Assembly: GCA_016872605.1 (NCBI GenBank)
Contig: VGZI01000019.1
Coordinates: forward strand, 1 to 52,829
Length of the DNA: 52,829 nt
Reading direction: 5' to 3'
DNA from: Planctomycetota bacterium
GTDB lineage: Bacteria > Planctomycetota > Planctomycetia > Gemmatales > Gemmataceae
Under the pieces are notes generated by a model. That model saw only the letters and a list, made by a program, of their open reading frames with translations. It did no database searches and had not been told where the DNA came from. A program made the position numbers and the translations under genes. Shown in pieces: positions 28,440-37,881 of this stretch; position 1 is the stretch's first letter, and the number at the start of each line of letters is the position of its first letter.

Positions 28440-31400
28440 ATGTCTACAGCGACCGGAAAAGCTCAGAAATTCGACAAGGACGAAGCGCAACAGATCGTCC
28501 AGCACCCGCTTCAGCTGGTGCGCAAGTATATTCGCGCCTACATCATCCTCGAAGGCGTGGCCCTCACCCTTCTGTGCGTCATCGGCCTGTTCTGGGTCGG
28601 CCTGGCGCTCGACTTCGGCCTGTTCAACCTCGATTTTCCGCTCGTCAAGGTTTATGGCGTCGACTGGATCTTCGAATTCAATGAGGTCGACGACAGCGGC
28701 ATCAGCAGCCTTGTGTGTCGAATCATGGTCGTCGTTCTCGTCGGCGTCGCCCTGGCCATCTACGGCTTCAGCACGGTGGTCATGCGCTGGCTAAGCGACT
28801 TCAACGATCAAGCCATCGCCCTGGTGCTTGAAAAGCGCTTCCCCAACCAGCTCGGCGATCGCTTGATCACTGCCGTTGAATTGTCCGATCCTGCGCTCGC
28901 CACCAAGTACGGCTTCTCCAAAGCGATGGTGGAAAAGACCATCATGGAAGCTGTGGAGCTGATTCAGACGCTTCCGGTAAGCCTGGTGTTCAATTGGAGC
29001 CGGCTCGTTTGGCTTTGGGTGTTCGTCGCCCTGTCGAGCGTCGGCATGCTGTTAGCGAACCTCGCTATTTTCACGTCGGCGACGGCGGCGTTCAGCGACA
29101 AATGGATGTCCCCTTACGCATTCACCTGGAAGTTCTACCACACGGCGTCGATCTGGGCGGAACGCAACATTTTCATGCAGAACACCTATTGGCCTCGCCG
29201 CGCTCACCTGGAAATTACCGGTTTCCAGGCCTCGCGCAAGGAACGCCCGACCGACATGCGTGTCGCCAAGGACGGCAGCCGGCCGGAGTTGCGCGTCCGC
29301 GCCTTCCAATGGGTCGTGGCCGATCGAACGACGCCCACCGGCTGGCGGCCGTTGCTCTGGAACGATCTTCCCAAGTTCCTGCCTCAGGATGTCCTCGCCG
29401 GCGTCGACATCCCCAAGGAGTTCCCTTACTGGAAGCTGGAGCTCGATGAGCTCGAGCCGGAGATCCTTAATGCCCTGTACAAGGAATCCGAGATTCCCGT
29501 GACGCAGTGGAGCGGCGCCTTCCGCGAACTTCGCCAAGACCCTGAAGTGAAGCGCAAAGTAAAGAACCGCGGCGCCGAGAAGCGTCTGGACCAATGGGTC
29601 GACTGGAAGCAATGGACCGTCGACAAGCTCAGCGTGCAAAAAGTCCATCTCGCCGCGCGCGACCGCAAAGTGGTGGGGCCTGCGTTTGGCGCAAGCACCG
29701 TCGGCCTGCTGGCAGTGCCGTCGCCGCAAGCCCGCACGCTCGCTGCACAAGGCGCGTTCCCGGGCAGAACCGACTATACGCTCGATCCGGCGCCGTTAGG
29801 CCGCGTGTTTGATGAGTTGGAAAAACTCGTCGACGAGCCGAGCATGGGACGCACGTTGCGAAAGCTGGTTGTCCCCAAGTTTGTCGAAGTCACCTTCCGC
29901 GGTGAAGCGTCCGGCAGCACGGACCCGAGGCAAAAGCTCGACGGCAACAAATACGCCGTCCCGCTCAATCACCTGAAGGAATCGCCCGAGTTCACCTTCC
30001 GGGCGCGCGGCGAAAACTACTTCACGCCCAAGAAATCCATCTCGTTGATTCCCGCCCCGACGGCGAGCGCCGTTTACACGGACACCAGCGAGCCGGCGTA
30101 TCGCTATCACCGCTTGTTCGGCGTCGATCAGATGGCGCTGCGCGGGCTGAAGCACATCAAGCGCAATGAAGGCAAGCCGACGTCCGGCTCAGGCAACGAG
30201 TTCCGCATCGCCGGCGGGACGCGCGGGCAACAAGAACTCGTCCTTATCGACGCGGTCGCGAACGTCACTGAGTTCAAGCTCGGCGCTCACCGAGCTGCGG
30301 GCGCCGAATTCTCGCCGCCTATCAAATACACCGGCGTGCCCGGGCTCGACGCATCGGCCATTCAATCGGTTTTCAATGCGATCTTGCGCGTTTCCGTCAC
30401 GCCAAGCGGCCCCGGCGCGTTTCAAATCAAGCTCACTGGTGACCTCGAAGAGGAGAGCCGCCGCTTAGTGATCGCTCAGGTGGTCAAGGGGCCGGGGACC
30501 GCGCAGATTCGCGGAACTGGCGGCGACCTGGCGATTCACGTCATCATCGACAACACGCCGATCGCCTGGGCCGGCATGCGCATCGTCAAACTCACTCCGG
30601 ACAAGCGCGAACCGCTCAAGATTCCCGCAACGCAGGGCCTATTGGTCAGCCGCGTCGACAATCGTTCGCGCGCCGACGAGATGAAACTCAAAGTCAACGA
30701 TATTCTGCTGACCATGAACGGAGTGGCGGTGCCCGGCAACCCGGAAAAGTTCGCCGCCATGGTGCGCGACAAGATGACCAATCCCGAAACGACCGTCGAG
30801 TTCACCGTGCTGCGCGACGGCAAGGAAGAGAAGACGCAGTCCGCACGGATCGCTACCGACCTGGTCTACTCGCCGCGCAAGCTGCGCGACGAACGCCCCA
30901 TTCCTGAACCGGAACGCCCCAGGGGAGACTCAAAATACCGGGGCTTCGACGGCGCCATCCAAATCCACGACGATCGCTTCGGCTTCACGTTACTCATGGA
31001 AAATATTGTCGACCACCATGAGTTCACCGTCGACTTCTTCGACGAGGACAACATTCGCGGCAGCCGGAAATTCAAGATTGATGTGATCGAGGACAAGGAG
31101 CCGATCGTCGAAACGCTGTCGCTGGGTTACGCGGGGCGCAATCCGAAATTCCGCACCATCGGCGATCCGAACAGGAAGAAACCCAAGGGCAAGGACGCCG
31201 AACCCGACGAGGCGCCGAACTACGCCGAATATCAAAACGCCTACTTGATCACGCCGGACGCCAAGTTGCCGTTCCAGTGCAAGGTGGCCGACACCTTTGG
31301 CCTGGTTCGCGTGGGCTATCGCTACAAGTACGAGAAGATTGACTTCGAACTCGTTCATATTCCAGGTTCCAAGAAGTTGCCCATTCTGCAGGTCGGCGCC

Positions 31401-32807
31401 GAGCGGCATATTTATCGCGCCAGTGCCGTCGGCAGCGTTTTCCAGTTTTGGCCCGGCAACCCGGCGACGTGGCAGATCGGCCCGAGCGTCATGGCCTACG
31501 CCGCCGATATGATCGAGCTCGATTCGCGCTTCGCGCGAGGCTATCGCGAAGGCTTCGTTCCGTCAGCCGGGTTCAACGACGAGCTCAAGAATCGAGAAGA
31601 GGAGATGGCCAACATCGATGTCGCCAAGCAGCGCATGAGCAAGGGCATCGGCAAGCCGCGCACCTGGGAGTTCGACTTCAAGACGCAAGATCCCGAAGGC
31701 TTCGACCTGCGGAAGCATTTGCCGGAGTTGAAAGCCGATAGCAAGCCCGGCAGCACGATCGGGCAGATGCACTATCTCTTGAAGATCGCCGTCGAAGCGA
31801 GCGACAACAACGTCGAGGCGAGCGACACCTTCGTGCATTCGTTCATCGACCATGTCGCCGATGCTCAGGGGGTCAAAAAGGCAGTCCCTAAAACTGTGAC
31901 GCTCAACGGGCAGAGCCAGGTCAACAAGAACGGCGACATCTCGTTCATCGTCATCAGCGAGAACGAACTTCTCTCCCAGATCGCTCTCGATGAGGAAGAC
32001 ATGAAAGAGAAGCTCGAGCAGGCCAAGGAAGCCGTTGACGCCAGCAAGCTGAGCCTCCTGGAGCAGCAGAGCAAGATCCAGGTCGAAGGCGCCGATCAAG
32101 ATGTCGTCGACTCGATTTTGGTTCGCATGAACACCATTCGCACCAGCGTCAAGAACGCCGGCGACCAGCTGATCGCGGCCCAGCAGCGCTACGAAAAAAT
32201 CCTCATCGAGATGGGGATCAACAACATTAACAAAAAGCGCATCGAGGACATTGAGAACAAAGTGGTCAGCAAGCTCGACCATATCGTCAATGCGCCCACG
32301 CAGCAATTGCCCAACCAGGGCAGCTTGCCGCGTGCTCAGGACTCGTTCTTCAAGGCCCTGCAGCTGCTCGAGGAAGAAAAAGAAGCCAAGAGGCCGCCAA
32401 ACGTCGTGCTGCATCGGCAGAACATGACCAAGGCGCATCAGGATCTTCAACGGCTGAGCGACGATATCCAACTCGTGCTCAACGCCATGGGCGAAGTCAT
32501 CGTCGAAGCCAAGCTGGTCGCCCTGCTGGCCTCGATCGAACGCGATCAGCGCGAACGTTCGCGGTTCTTCCGGCTGCAATGGGAAAAATATCAAGAGGAA
32601 CTTATCGAAGCATTGCTGAAAGAAAAGGACAAGAAAGAGCCCGAGAAGAAGGACGAGAAAAAGGACCTGAAGAAAACCAGCATGCTGCAATCGAGCGAAA
32701 TGGGCGGCCGCCTTGCGGCGCGATCGCCGGTTGACGCGGAATTTCGTCGCGATGTTCGCGTCGAAATCGCTCGGCAGATCGTCCGCCGGCGCCCGTTTAA
32801 CCTATGA
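28440..32807 (+). CDS. DUF4175-like large membrane protein with an internal PDZ domain
   Basis: The product has 1455 aa from ATG 28440; an earlier in-frame start at 28359 would overlap the previous gene. Two hydrophobic segments near 33-60 (YIILEGVALTLLCVIGLFWV) and 95-120 and a third near 190-215 (LVWLWVFVALSSVGMLLANL) match the DUF4175-type N-terminus, with ALVLEKRFPNQLGDRLITAV between them. A PDZ domain lies at about 725-805 (LLVSRVDNRSRADEMKLKVN, then DILLTMNGVAVPG). Beta-rich sequence follows. The last 300 residues are helical and charged (MKEKLEQAKEAVDASKLSLL), ending in a Lys-rich tract. It fits an envelope scaffold whose long helical arm could contact the next, coiled-coil protein. 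Confidence 0.8.
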   Translation: MSTATGKAQKFDKDEAQQIVQHPLQLVRKYIRAYIILEGVALTLLCVIGLFWVGLALDFGLFNLDFPLVKVYGVDWIFEFNEVDDSGISSLVCRIMVVVLVGVALAIYGFSTVVMRWLSDFNDQAIALVLEKRFPNQLGDRLITAVELSDPALATKYGFSKAMVEKTIMEAVELIQTLPVSLVFNWSRLVWLWVFVALSSVGMLLANLAIFTSATAAFSDKWMSPYAFTWKFYHTASIWAERNIFMQNTYWPRRAHLEITGFQASRKERPTDMRVAKDGSRPELRVRAFQWVVADRTTPTGWRPLLWNDLPKFLPQDVLAGVDIPKEFPYWKLELDELEPEILNALYKESEIPVTQWSGAFRELRQDPEVKRKVKNRGAEKRLDQWVDWKQWTVDKLSVQKVHLAARDRKVVGPAFGASTVGLLAVPSPQARTLAAQGAFPGRTDYTLDPAPLGRVFDELEKLVDEPSMGRTLRKLVVPKFVEVTFRGEASGSTDPRQKLDGNKYAVPLNHLKESPEFTFRARGENYFTPKKSISLIPAPTASAVYTDTSEPAYRYHRLFGVDQMALRGLKHIKRNEGKPTSGSGNEFRIAGGTRGQQELVLIDAVANVTEFKLGAHRAAGAEFSPPIKYTGVPGLDASAIQSVFNAILRVSVTPSGPGAFQIKLTGDLEEESRRLVIAQVVKGPGTAQIRGTGGDLAIHVIIDNTPIAWAGMRIVKLTPDKREPLKIPATQGLLVSRVDNRSRADEMKLKVNDILLTMNGVAVPGNPEKFAAMVRDKMTNPETTVEFTVLRDGKEEKTQSARIATDLVYSPRKLRDERPIPEPERPRGDSKYRGFDGAIQIHDDRFGFTLLMENIVDHHEFTVDFFDEDNIRGSRKFKIDVIEDKEPIVETLSLGYAGRNPKFRTIGDPNRKKPKGKDAEPDEAPNYAEYQNAYLITPDAKLPFQCKVADTFGLVRVGYRYKYEKIDFELVHIPGSKKLPILQVGAERHIYRASAVGSVFQFWPGNPATWQIGPSVMAYAADMIELDSRFARGYREGFVPSAGFNDELKNREEEMANIDVAKQRMSKGIGKPRTWEFDFKTQDPEGFDLRKHLPELKADSKPGSTIGQMHYLLKIAVEASDNNVEASDTFVHSFIDHVADAQGVKKAVPKTVTLNGQSQVNKNGDISFIVISENELLSQIALDEEDMKEKLEQAKEAVDASKLSLLEQQSKIQVEGADQDVVDSILVRMNTIRTSVKNAGDQLIAAQQRYEKILIEMGINNINKKRIEDIENKVVSKLDHIVNAPTQQLPNQGSLPRAQDSFFKALQLLEEEKEAKRPPNVVLHRQNMTKAHQDLQRLSDDIQLVLNAMGEVIVEAKLVALLASIERDQRERSRFFRLQWEKYQEELIEALLKEKDKKEPEKKDEKKDLKKTSMLQSSEMGGRLAARSPVDAEFRRDVRVEIARQIVRRRPFNL

Positions 32808-32853
32808 TTGGCATGGTGGTTGTGTTAGGATGGGCATAAGTGCGGCGTAGCAG

Positions 32854-32923
32854 GTAGGTCAGGCTTTCCAGCCTGACGTCGTTAGTACGCGTGCATCATG
32901 TCAGGCTAGAAAGCCTGACCTAC
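32854..32923. repeat. Inverted repeat of gtaggtcaggctttccagcc-type element
   Basis: Two 24-base copies, at 32854-32877 and 32900-32923, are inverted with one mismatch. Each copy has an internal gtcaggct...agcctgac hairpin. The element lies in the 287-base spacer between the DUF4175-like gene and the coiled-coil gene. The rest of the spacer (32924-33094) holds a T-rich stretch (gacctttttcggtgtttttt) and the RBS gggagg but no recognised gene. Confidence 0.85.
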
Positions 32924-33094
32924 TTTATGTGAACGAATGTTTATTTGCAAAATTGACCTTTTTCGGTGTTTTTTGTTGGGAGTCCGCCAAAGAATCGTCA
33001 TAATATCGCTCGCCGGACTGCCCCGTGGGGCGCGTTCGCAACGCGCTTTGCTAACGAGGCAAAAGTCGGATCCCTTTTCGGGAGGACCATTGTT

Positions 33095-35368
33095 ATGAAA
33101 CCGCGTCTTATCCTGGTTTCACTCGGCCTTGCCATGCTGACGGTCTTTTCGTTCAGCCTGCAAGCGAACGATCGGCCAAAAACGGCCGTGCAGGACGATG
33201 AAATCATCACCAGCGAGCAACAGCTTCGCCGGCAGTTCGACGATTTCACGGCCGCTCTCCTACAATTGCAACTCCGTCTCTCCCGGGGGACCGCCGAGGA
33301 ACGCGAGCGGGCCAAAGTGCTCGAAAAGGTGCTCGAAGAGTGCAAGAACCTGGCCATCAATCAGAAATTCACCCAGATGATCGAGTTGATGCGCGCCGCC
33401 CGCGTCAACGGCCCGAACGATCTGCCGAAGCTGCAGGCCCAGAGCGATCGCATCGCCGACGACCTGCGCCGCATTCTCGATTTGCTGCAAGATACCAGCG
33501 GCACCAAGTTGTCGAACGATGTCAAGACGCTGAAGGAGATCATCAGCAAGATCGAGCAGGCCATCGCCAAGGAACGGACCGTCCAGGCGCTGACCGAGCA
33601 GAAGAAGACCGACAACAAGGAACTCCAGGGCATTCAGGATAAGGTCGCGAAAGACACCAAGAAGATCGAGAAGGACATTCAGAACTTCCTCGACAAGGAC
33701 AAGAAAGACGGCAAGGCCGGCGAAGGCGCTCCGACCAAGGGCGAGAACAAGGACGCCGGCAAGGATTCCACCGGCGCCAAGGGTGAAGCCAAGGATGCCG
33801 GCAAGAATCCCCAGTCCGAAGGCTCCAAGGGCAATCCCAAGGATGCCGGCCCGACCGATCCCAAGAACGCCTCGCCCAACAAGGGTGAGACCAAACCTGG
33901 CCAGGATAGCAAGAGCGGTCAGCCGAACAAGTCCGGCGGCGACCCGAAGGCCAACAGCAAGCCGGGCAATCAAGATCCCAAAGACGGCAAGCCTGACGCC
34001 AACGCCAAGGGCGATCCGTCCAAGGGAGACATGAACGACAAGGGCGCCAACAAGGACAACAAGAACGACGCCGGCGCCAAGAACGATAAGAAGAACGAAG
34101 GCGGGTCCAAGGACTCCGGCAAGACCGGCGATCCGATGAAGGACAGCCCGCAAGGCTCCGCCAAGGGCGATCCGAAGGACAGCAAGAGCGGTGCCGACTC
34201 CAAGCCGCAACAAGGTTCCCCCGACGCCAAGTCGAAAGCCGGCGGCGGTGATCCGATGGGCGGCGGCGGCGATCAAAAACCGCCGGTCGCTTCCAAGGAA
34301 CCCAAAGGCGCCGACAAGGGCGGCGAGGGCAAGTCCGGCGGCGAAGCCAAAGGCGGCGACGGCAAGCAAGGCGAAGCTAAATCCGGCGCAGCCGCCGGTC
34401 AAGGCCAGGCCAAAGACGGCGGCGCCAGCCCGATGGGCGGCGGCGGCAGCCCCCCGCCAGCAGACGCCAAAGGCGACGGCTCCCCGCCTCCGCCTCCGTC
34501 CGCTCAGAATCCGAAGAACAAGGACAACGACGAAATCGCCAAGACTCAGCAAAAAATCAAGGAAGCCGGCTACGATCTGCAAAAAGCGACCGAGGAGATC
34601 GCCAAGGAGCGCACCGAGGACGCCTTGAAGAAGCAGGCCGACGCCATCGCCAAGATGGAAGACGCCAAGAAGAAGCTCGAGAAGCTCCTGCAGCAGCTCC
34701 GCGAGGAAGAAATCGAACGTGTCCTCGCCGCTTTGCAGGCCCGCTGCGAAAAGATGCTCATGCTGCAAAAGCAAGTTCTTCAGGGCACGAAGGAAACCGA
34801 GGCGGCGATCCTGAAGCACCCCGACAAGAAGCCGACCCGCGCTGACAAGGTTGCCTCTCAGGGCCTCTCCGATAAAGAAAAGGAGATTATCCTCGAGGCC
34901 AACAAGTGCATCACCATCATCGAAGCGGAAGGGACCGCCGTGGCCTTCCCCGAGGTGTTCCAGTCGCTGCGAACCGATATGATCACGGTGCAGAAACGCC
35001 TCGACCTCGCTGACGTCCACGACATCACCCAGGGCATCCAGGTGGACATCATCACCACGCTGGAAGAGATGATCAAGGCTCTCAAAGAAGAGCGTGAAAA
35101 GAATCAGGATCCGGGCGACGGCAAACCGGGCGACAGTAAGCCGGGAGGCAAACAGCCAGATCCGAAACTGCTCAAGCTGGTTCAAGAACTGAAGATGGTT
35201 CGCGCCATGCAGAAGCGCGTCAACGATCGCACCGAACTGTATGGCAAACGGTACACCGGCGAGCAAGCGAATGAACCCCTGATCATTCGCGAACTCCGCA
35301 CGCTCAGTGATCGTCAGCGGCGTATCCAAGAAATCGTTCGTCAGATTGCAAATGGAGAGAACAAATGA
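33095..35368 (+). CDS. Secreted coiled-coil protein with Lys/Gly/Asp-rich low-complexity core
   Basis: This 757-aa protein starts at ATG 33095, with gggagg 10 bases upstream and a signal peptide (MKPRLILVSLGLAMLTVFSF, then SLQA). Residues about 30-200 are helical heptad-rich (LRRQFDDFTAALLQLQLRLS). A low-complexity stretch at about 202-477 is built of K, G, D, P, N, A and S (KGENKDAGKDS, GNPKDAGPTD). A second coiled coil at about 480-650 follows (IAKTQQKIKEAGYDLQKATE). A further helix pair precedes the end. It overlaps the following gene by four bases (ATGA), so the two are translated together. No known fold was recognised in the core, which may be a flexible spacer in the envelope. Confidence 0.8.
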   Translation: MKPRLILVSLGLAMLTVFSFSLQANDRPKTAVQDDEIITSEQQLRRQFDDFTAALLQLQLRLSRGTAEERERAKVLEKVLEECKNLAINQKFTQMIELMRAARVNGPNDLPKLQAQSDRIADDLRRILDLLQDTSGTKLSNDVKTLKEIISKIEQAIAKERTVQALTEQKKTDNKELQGIQDKVAKDTKKIEKDIQNFLDKDKKDGKAGEGAPTKGENKDAGKDSTGAKGEAKDAGKNPQSEGSKGNPKDAGPTDPKNASPNKGETKPGQDSKSGQPNKSGGDPKANSKPGNQDPKDGKPDANAKGDPSKGDMNDKGANKDNKNDAGAKNDKKNEGGSKDSGKTGDPMKDSPQGSAKGDPKDSKSGADSKPQQGSPDAKSKAGGGDPMGGGGDQKPPVASKEPKGADKGGEGKSGGEAKGGDGKQGEAKSGAAAGQGQAKDGGASPMGGGGSPPPADAKGDGSPPPPPSAQNPKNKDNDEIAKTQQKIKEAGYDLQKATEEIAKERTEDALKKQADAIAKMEDAKKKLEKLLQQLREEEIERVLAALQARCEKMLMLQKQVLQGTKETEAAILKHPDKKPTRADKVASQGLSDKEKEIILEANKCITIIEAEGTAVAFPEVFQSLRTDMITVQKRLDLADVHDITQGIQVDIITTLEEMIKALKEEREKNQDPGDGKPGDSKPGGKQPDPKLLKLVQELKMVRAMQKRVNDRTELYGKRYTGEQANEPLIIRELRTLSDRQRRIQEIVRQIANGENK

Positions 35369-36498
35369 AGCGCGTTATCATGGTAGCGGCCATTGCCCTC
35401 CTATGCATGGGGAGCATGGCCCTGGGCAACACAAAGAAACCCGCTGCGTTCGGGACCATGGAATCCATGACCCCGGATGAAGCCAAGACCAAGTTCGGCG
35501 CCTGGCTGAAAGAAGTCGGCAAGGCCGACGCCGCCAACCTGGCCAAGTTGAACACGATCTGGCAGGACAAGCAGCGCCCCGTGCTCGACCGCGTGGCCGA
35601 CTCGCTGGCCCTGGGCGATGCGACGGCGGCTCAGCTGCTCGCCGAAGCTCGCGATCCCAGCGCCCCGGCGCCGATCGTCCTGCCGGCGGTCTTCAAGAAC
35701 GAGAAAACCTCCGCTTTCTATCGGGCTAACCTCGGGCTGATCTATGCCCGCTCCCTGACCAATCGCCGAGTCTATGAAGAAGGTCTCGCCGTGCTGAAGA
35801 TGTTCAGCCCGACCGACACCGCCGACCCGGCCGCGTACCTGTTCCACCGCGCCGTCTGCGAGCACGCCATGCTGCAGAAGCCGGAAGCGACCAAGACGAT
35901 TCAGCGCCTGCTCGACGAAGCCGGCTCGATCGCTCCGGAACGCTATCGCATCGTCGCCACGCTGATGCTTCTCGACATGCACACGTGGAAGGACAAGGAC
36001 CTCGCCGACATCGGCCGCAAGATGGAGAACATCGAACGGCGTCTGGAAATCGCCCGCGGCGGTCCGGAAACGCAGCGTCAGCAGCGTGAAGTCCTCAATC
36101 GGCTCGACGAGCTGATCAAAAAGCTCGAAAACGCGGACAAGAACAAAAAGAAGAAGCCGGGCGACGGTCCGCCGAAGCCGGGTCCAGACGGTCCTCCAGG
36201 TCCGCCGAGCGACAACGGCGATCAATGCCCCGATGGCGGCGCTCAGCCCGGTCCGTCGGGACCGCCCAAGGGCACTAATCCGTCCAAGAACCCCGCTCAA
36301 GATATGAACGACGCGGGCGGGCAAAGCACGGGCAACCTGAAGCACGAGCAGTTCAAGAAGCTCGTCGCCGACTGGGGCCGTCTGCCGCCGCGTGAACAAC
36401 AGCGAGCGCTGGTGGAACTCACCGCCGGCATGTCGCCGCGCCACGCGGAAGCCATTCGCGCCTACTTCCGCAACCTGAACCTGAACGGCACGAAGTAA
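35365..36498 (+). CDS. Secreted TPR-like protein, last gene of the MoxR train
   Basis: This 377-aa protein begins within the stop codon of the preceding gene (ATGA overlap). It has a signal peptide (MKRVIMVAAIALLCMGSMAL). The helical region 30-240 has TPR-like repeats (YLFHRAVCEHAMLQKPEATK, RLEIARGGPETQRQQREVLN). A Pro/Gly-rich linker at about 255-315 (GPPKPGPDGPPGPPSDNGDQ) leads to a last small domain (FKKLVADWGRLPPREQQRAL, then VELTAGMSPRHAEAIRAYFR). The DWGRLPPREQQ motif is common in planctomycete proteins of this position. A strong hairpin follows, so the operon probably ends here. The function is unknown, but the coupling to the coiled-coil gene suggests a complex with it. Confidence 0.82.
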   Translation: MKRVIMVAAIALLCMGSMALGNTKKPAAFGTMESMTPDEAKTKFGAWLKEVGKADAANLAKLNTIWQDKQRPVLDRVADSLALGDATAAQLLAEARDPSAPAPIVLPAVFKNEKTSAFYRANLGLIYARSLTNRRVYEEGLAVLKMFSPTDTADPAAYLFHRAVCEHAMLQKPEATKTIQRLLDEAGSIAPERYRIVATLMLLDMHTWKDKDLADIGRKMENIERRLEIARGGPETQRQQREVLNRLDELIKKLENADKNKKKKPGDGPPKPGPDGPPGPPSDNGDQCPDGGAQPGPSGPPKGTNPSKNPAQDMNDAGGQSTGNLKHEQFKKLVADWGRLPPREQQRALVELTAGMSPRHAEAIRAYFRNLNLNGTK

Positions 36499-36523
36499 GC
36501 GGTTCAGCGCGTTGTCAAACACG

Positions 36524-36562
36524 GGCTGTGGCTGCGACAGTCGGTCGCGGCCACAGCCTTTT
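36524..36562 (+). terminator. Intrinsic terminator after the MoxR train
   Basis: ggctgtggctgcga, a seven-base loop, tcgcggccacagcc, then tttt. The stem has 13 of 14 pairs, and it lies 26 bases after the stop codon. It is the clearest terminator-like structure in the right part of the long plus-strand run. Confidence 0.75.
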
Positions 36563-36635
36563 CGCCATGTACATGCCTTACCAGCCCGCAGCGCCAGCAA
36601 GGGCGCCTGGCAGCACCACCTTTGGATCGACTCCC

Positions 36636-37820
36636 ATGAACGCACTCCGATTTGCCGTGCTCATGCTGATCGCGCTCATTGCGTCCAATGCCGGCGCCGA
36701 CGAGCTAAAGACAATTACCGGCAAATCCCTCAGCGGAACTCTCGAAAAAATAAGCGACACGGAAGTCGTCATGAGCGTCGCCGGCAAATCGGTGTCCACG
36801 CCGATGTCGCAGGTGCTCGACATTGGAATCCGTCCCTGGAAAACGGCCCCATCTTCGCCCAAGTTCTCGGAAGTCCATCTGCTCGACGAATCGATTCTCT
36901 ATTGCACAAAAGTGACGTTCGGCGCCAAGGACGTTCAGCTTGAGTTGACGAGCGGAGTGACGGTGAGGGTTCCGGTGGCCGCGCTCGCCGCCTACCTGCG
37001 CGACGCGCACGAGCCGATCTTCAGGAAACAGTGGATTTCGCAGTTGAACGACAAACGCCGCAAGGATCGAATCTTCGTCGTGCGTGACGGCAACCTGGCG
37101 GCGCTCGAAGGCGTCTTCGGCGTCGTCGATGAAAAATCCCAGACGATTCAGTTCAAGCTCGACGTCGGCAAGGAGATTACGCCATCGCTCGCCAACATCC
37201 AGGCCATGCAGTTCATCCCGACCAACCCACAAGCGGACGTCGTGCTGTGCAAGGTGATCGACGTTGACGGCAACCTTCTGGTCGCTTCGAAGATCGCCTT
37301 CTCCGGCGGGCAGATCGCCGTCACGACGCCGTTCGGACAGAAAACGTCGTTTGACGTCAAGCTGGTCGCGCGCATCGACTTCAACTTTGGCCGGCTGACG
37401 TATCTGTCGGATCTGGATGGCAAAATCTCCGACGTCGCCCTCTTGGGCGGATTCAATCCGATTCGCAAAGACGCAAACCTCGACGGCTACCCGATCATGC
37501 TGCACGACAAGAAATACGACAAAGGCCTCTCGATGTACTCCGGCGTGGAGCTGGAGTACAACCTGGCCGGGAAATACAAGGACTTCAAGGCGGTTCTCGG
37601 CGTCGACGCCCGCATCGCCGACGAAGGGCAGGGCAAAGTCACGCTGATCGTGTACTGCGACAACGACAAGCGCGGCACTTTCGAGGTGTCGACCAAGGCG
37701 GTCACGCCGATCTTGATCAACGTGAAGGACATCCAGACGCTGCGTATCGTCGTCGAGGGAGCGAAGATTACCAATCTGGGCGGCCATGCCGTGCTGGCGA
37801 ACGCCCAAGTGAGTCAATAG
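36636..37820 (+). CDS. Secreted protein with C-terminal NPCBM/NEW2-type domain
   Basis: The 394-aa product starts at ATG 36636 and has a signal peptide (MNALRFAVLMLIALIASNAG). The first 240 residues are beta-rich repeats (LKTITGKSLSGTLEKISDTE, VVMSVAGKSVSTPMSQV) as in many planctomycete proteins. From about 253 to the end the sequence matches the NPCBM fold, which binds carbohydrate: YDKGLSMYSGVELEYNLAGK, DFKAVLGVDARI, KVTLIVYCDNDKRG and IQTLRIVVEGA. It should be exported and may bind wall or glycan material. It lies upstream of three protease-like genes with about 60 bases between and may share their transcript. The hairpin before it suggests its own promoter at 36563-36635. Confidence 0.8.
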   Translation: MNALRFAVLMLIALIASNAGADELKTITGKSLSGTLEKISDTEVVMSVAGKSVSTPMSQVLDIGIRPWKTAPSSPKFSEVHLLDESILYCTKVTFGAKDVQLELTSGVTVRVPVAALAAYLRDAHEPIFRKQWISQLNDKRRKDRIFVVRDGNLAALEGVFGVVDEKSQTIQFKLDVGKEITPSLANIQAMQFIPTNPQADVVLCKVIDVDGNLLVASKIAFSGGQIAVTTPFGQKTSFDVKLVARIDFNFGRLTYLSDLDGKISDVALLGGFNPIRKDANLDGYPIMLHDKKYDKGLSMYSGVELEYNLAGKYKDFKAVLGVDARIADEGQGKVTLIVYCDNDKRGTFEVSTKAVTPILINVKDIQTLRIVVEGAKITNLGGHAVLANAQVSQ

Positions 37821-37881
37821 CATCAAACGTCTAGCCGTGGCTCGAAAGAGGCGGGCGTGGCGCAGCCCAAGGATTTGCATC

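Noticed and set aside
33260..35329. 689-codon minus-strand ORF rich in Leu/Gly/Val that looks like a membrane protein
   Set aside because: Its hydrophobic look comes from the complement of Lys/Asp/Gly codons in the coiled-coil gene; no start signal.
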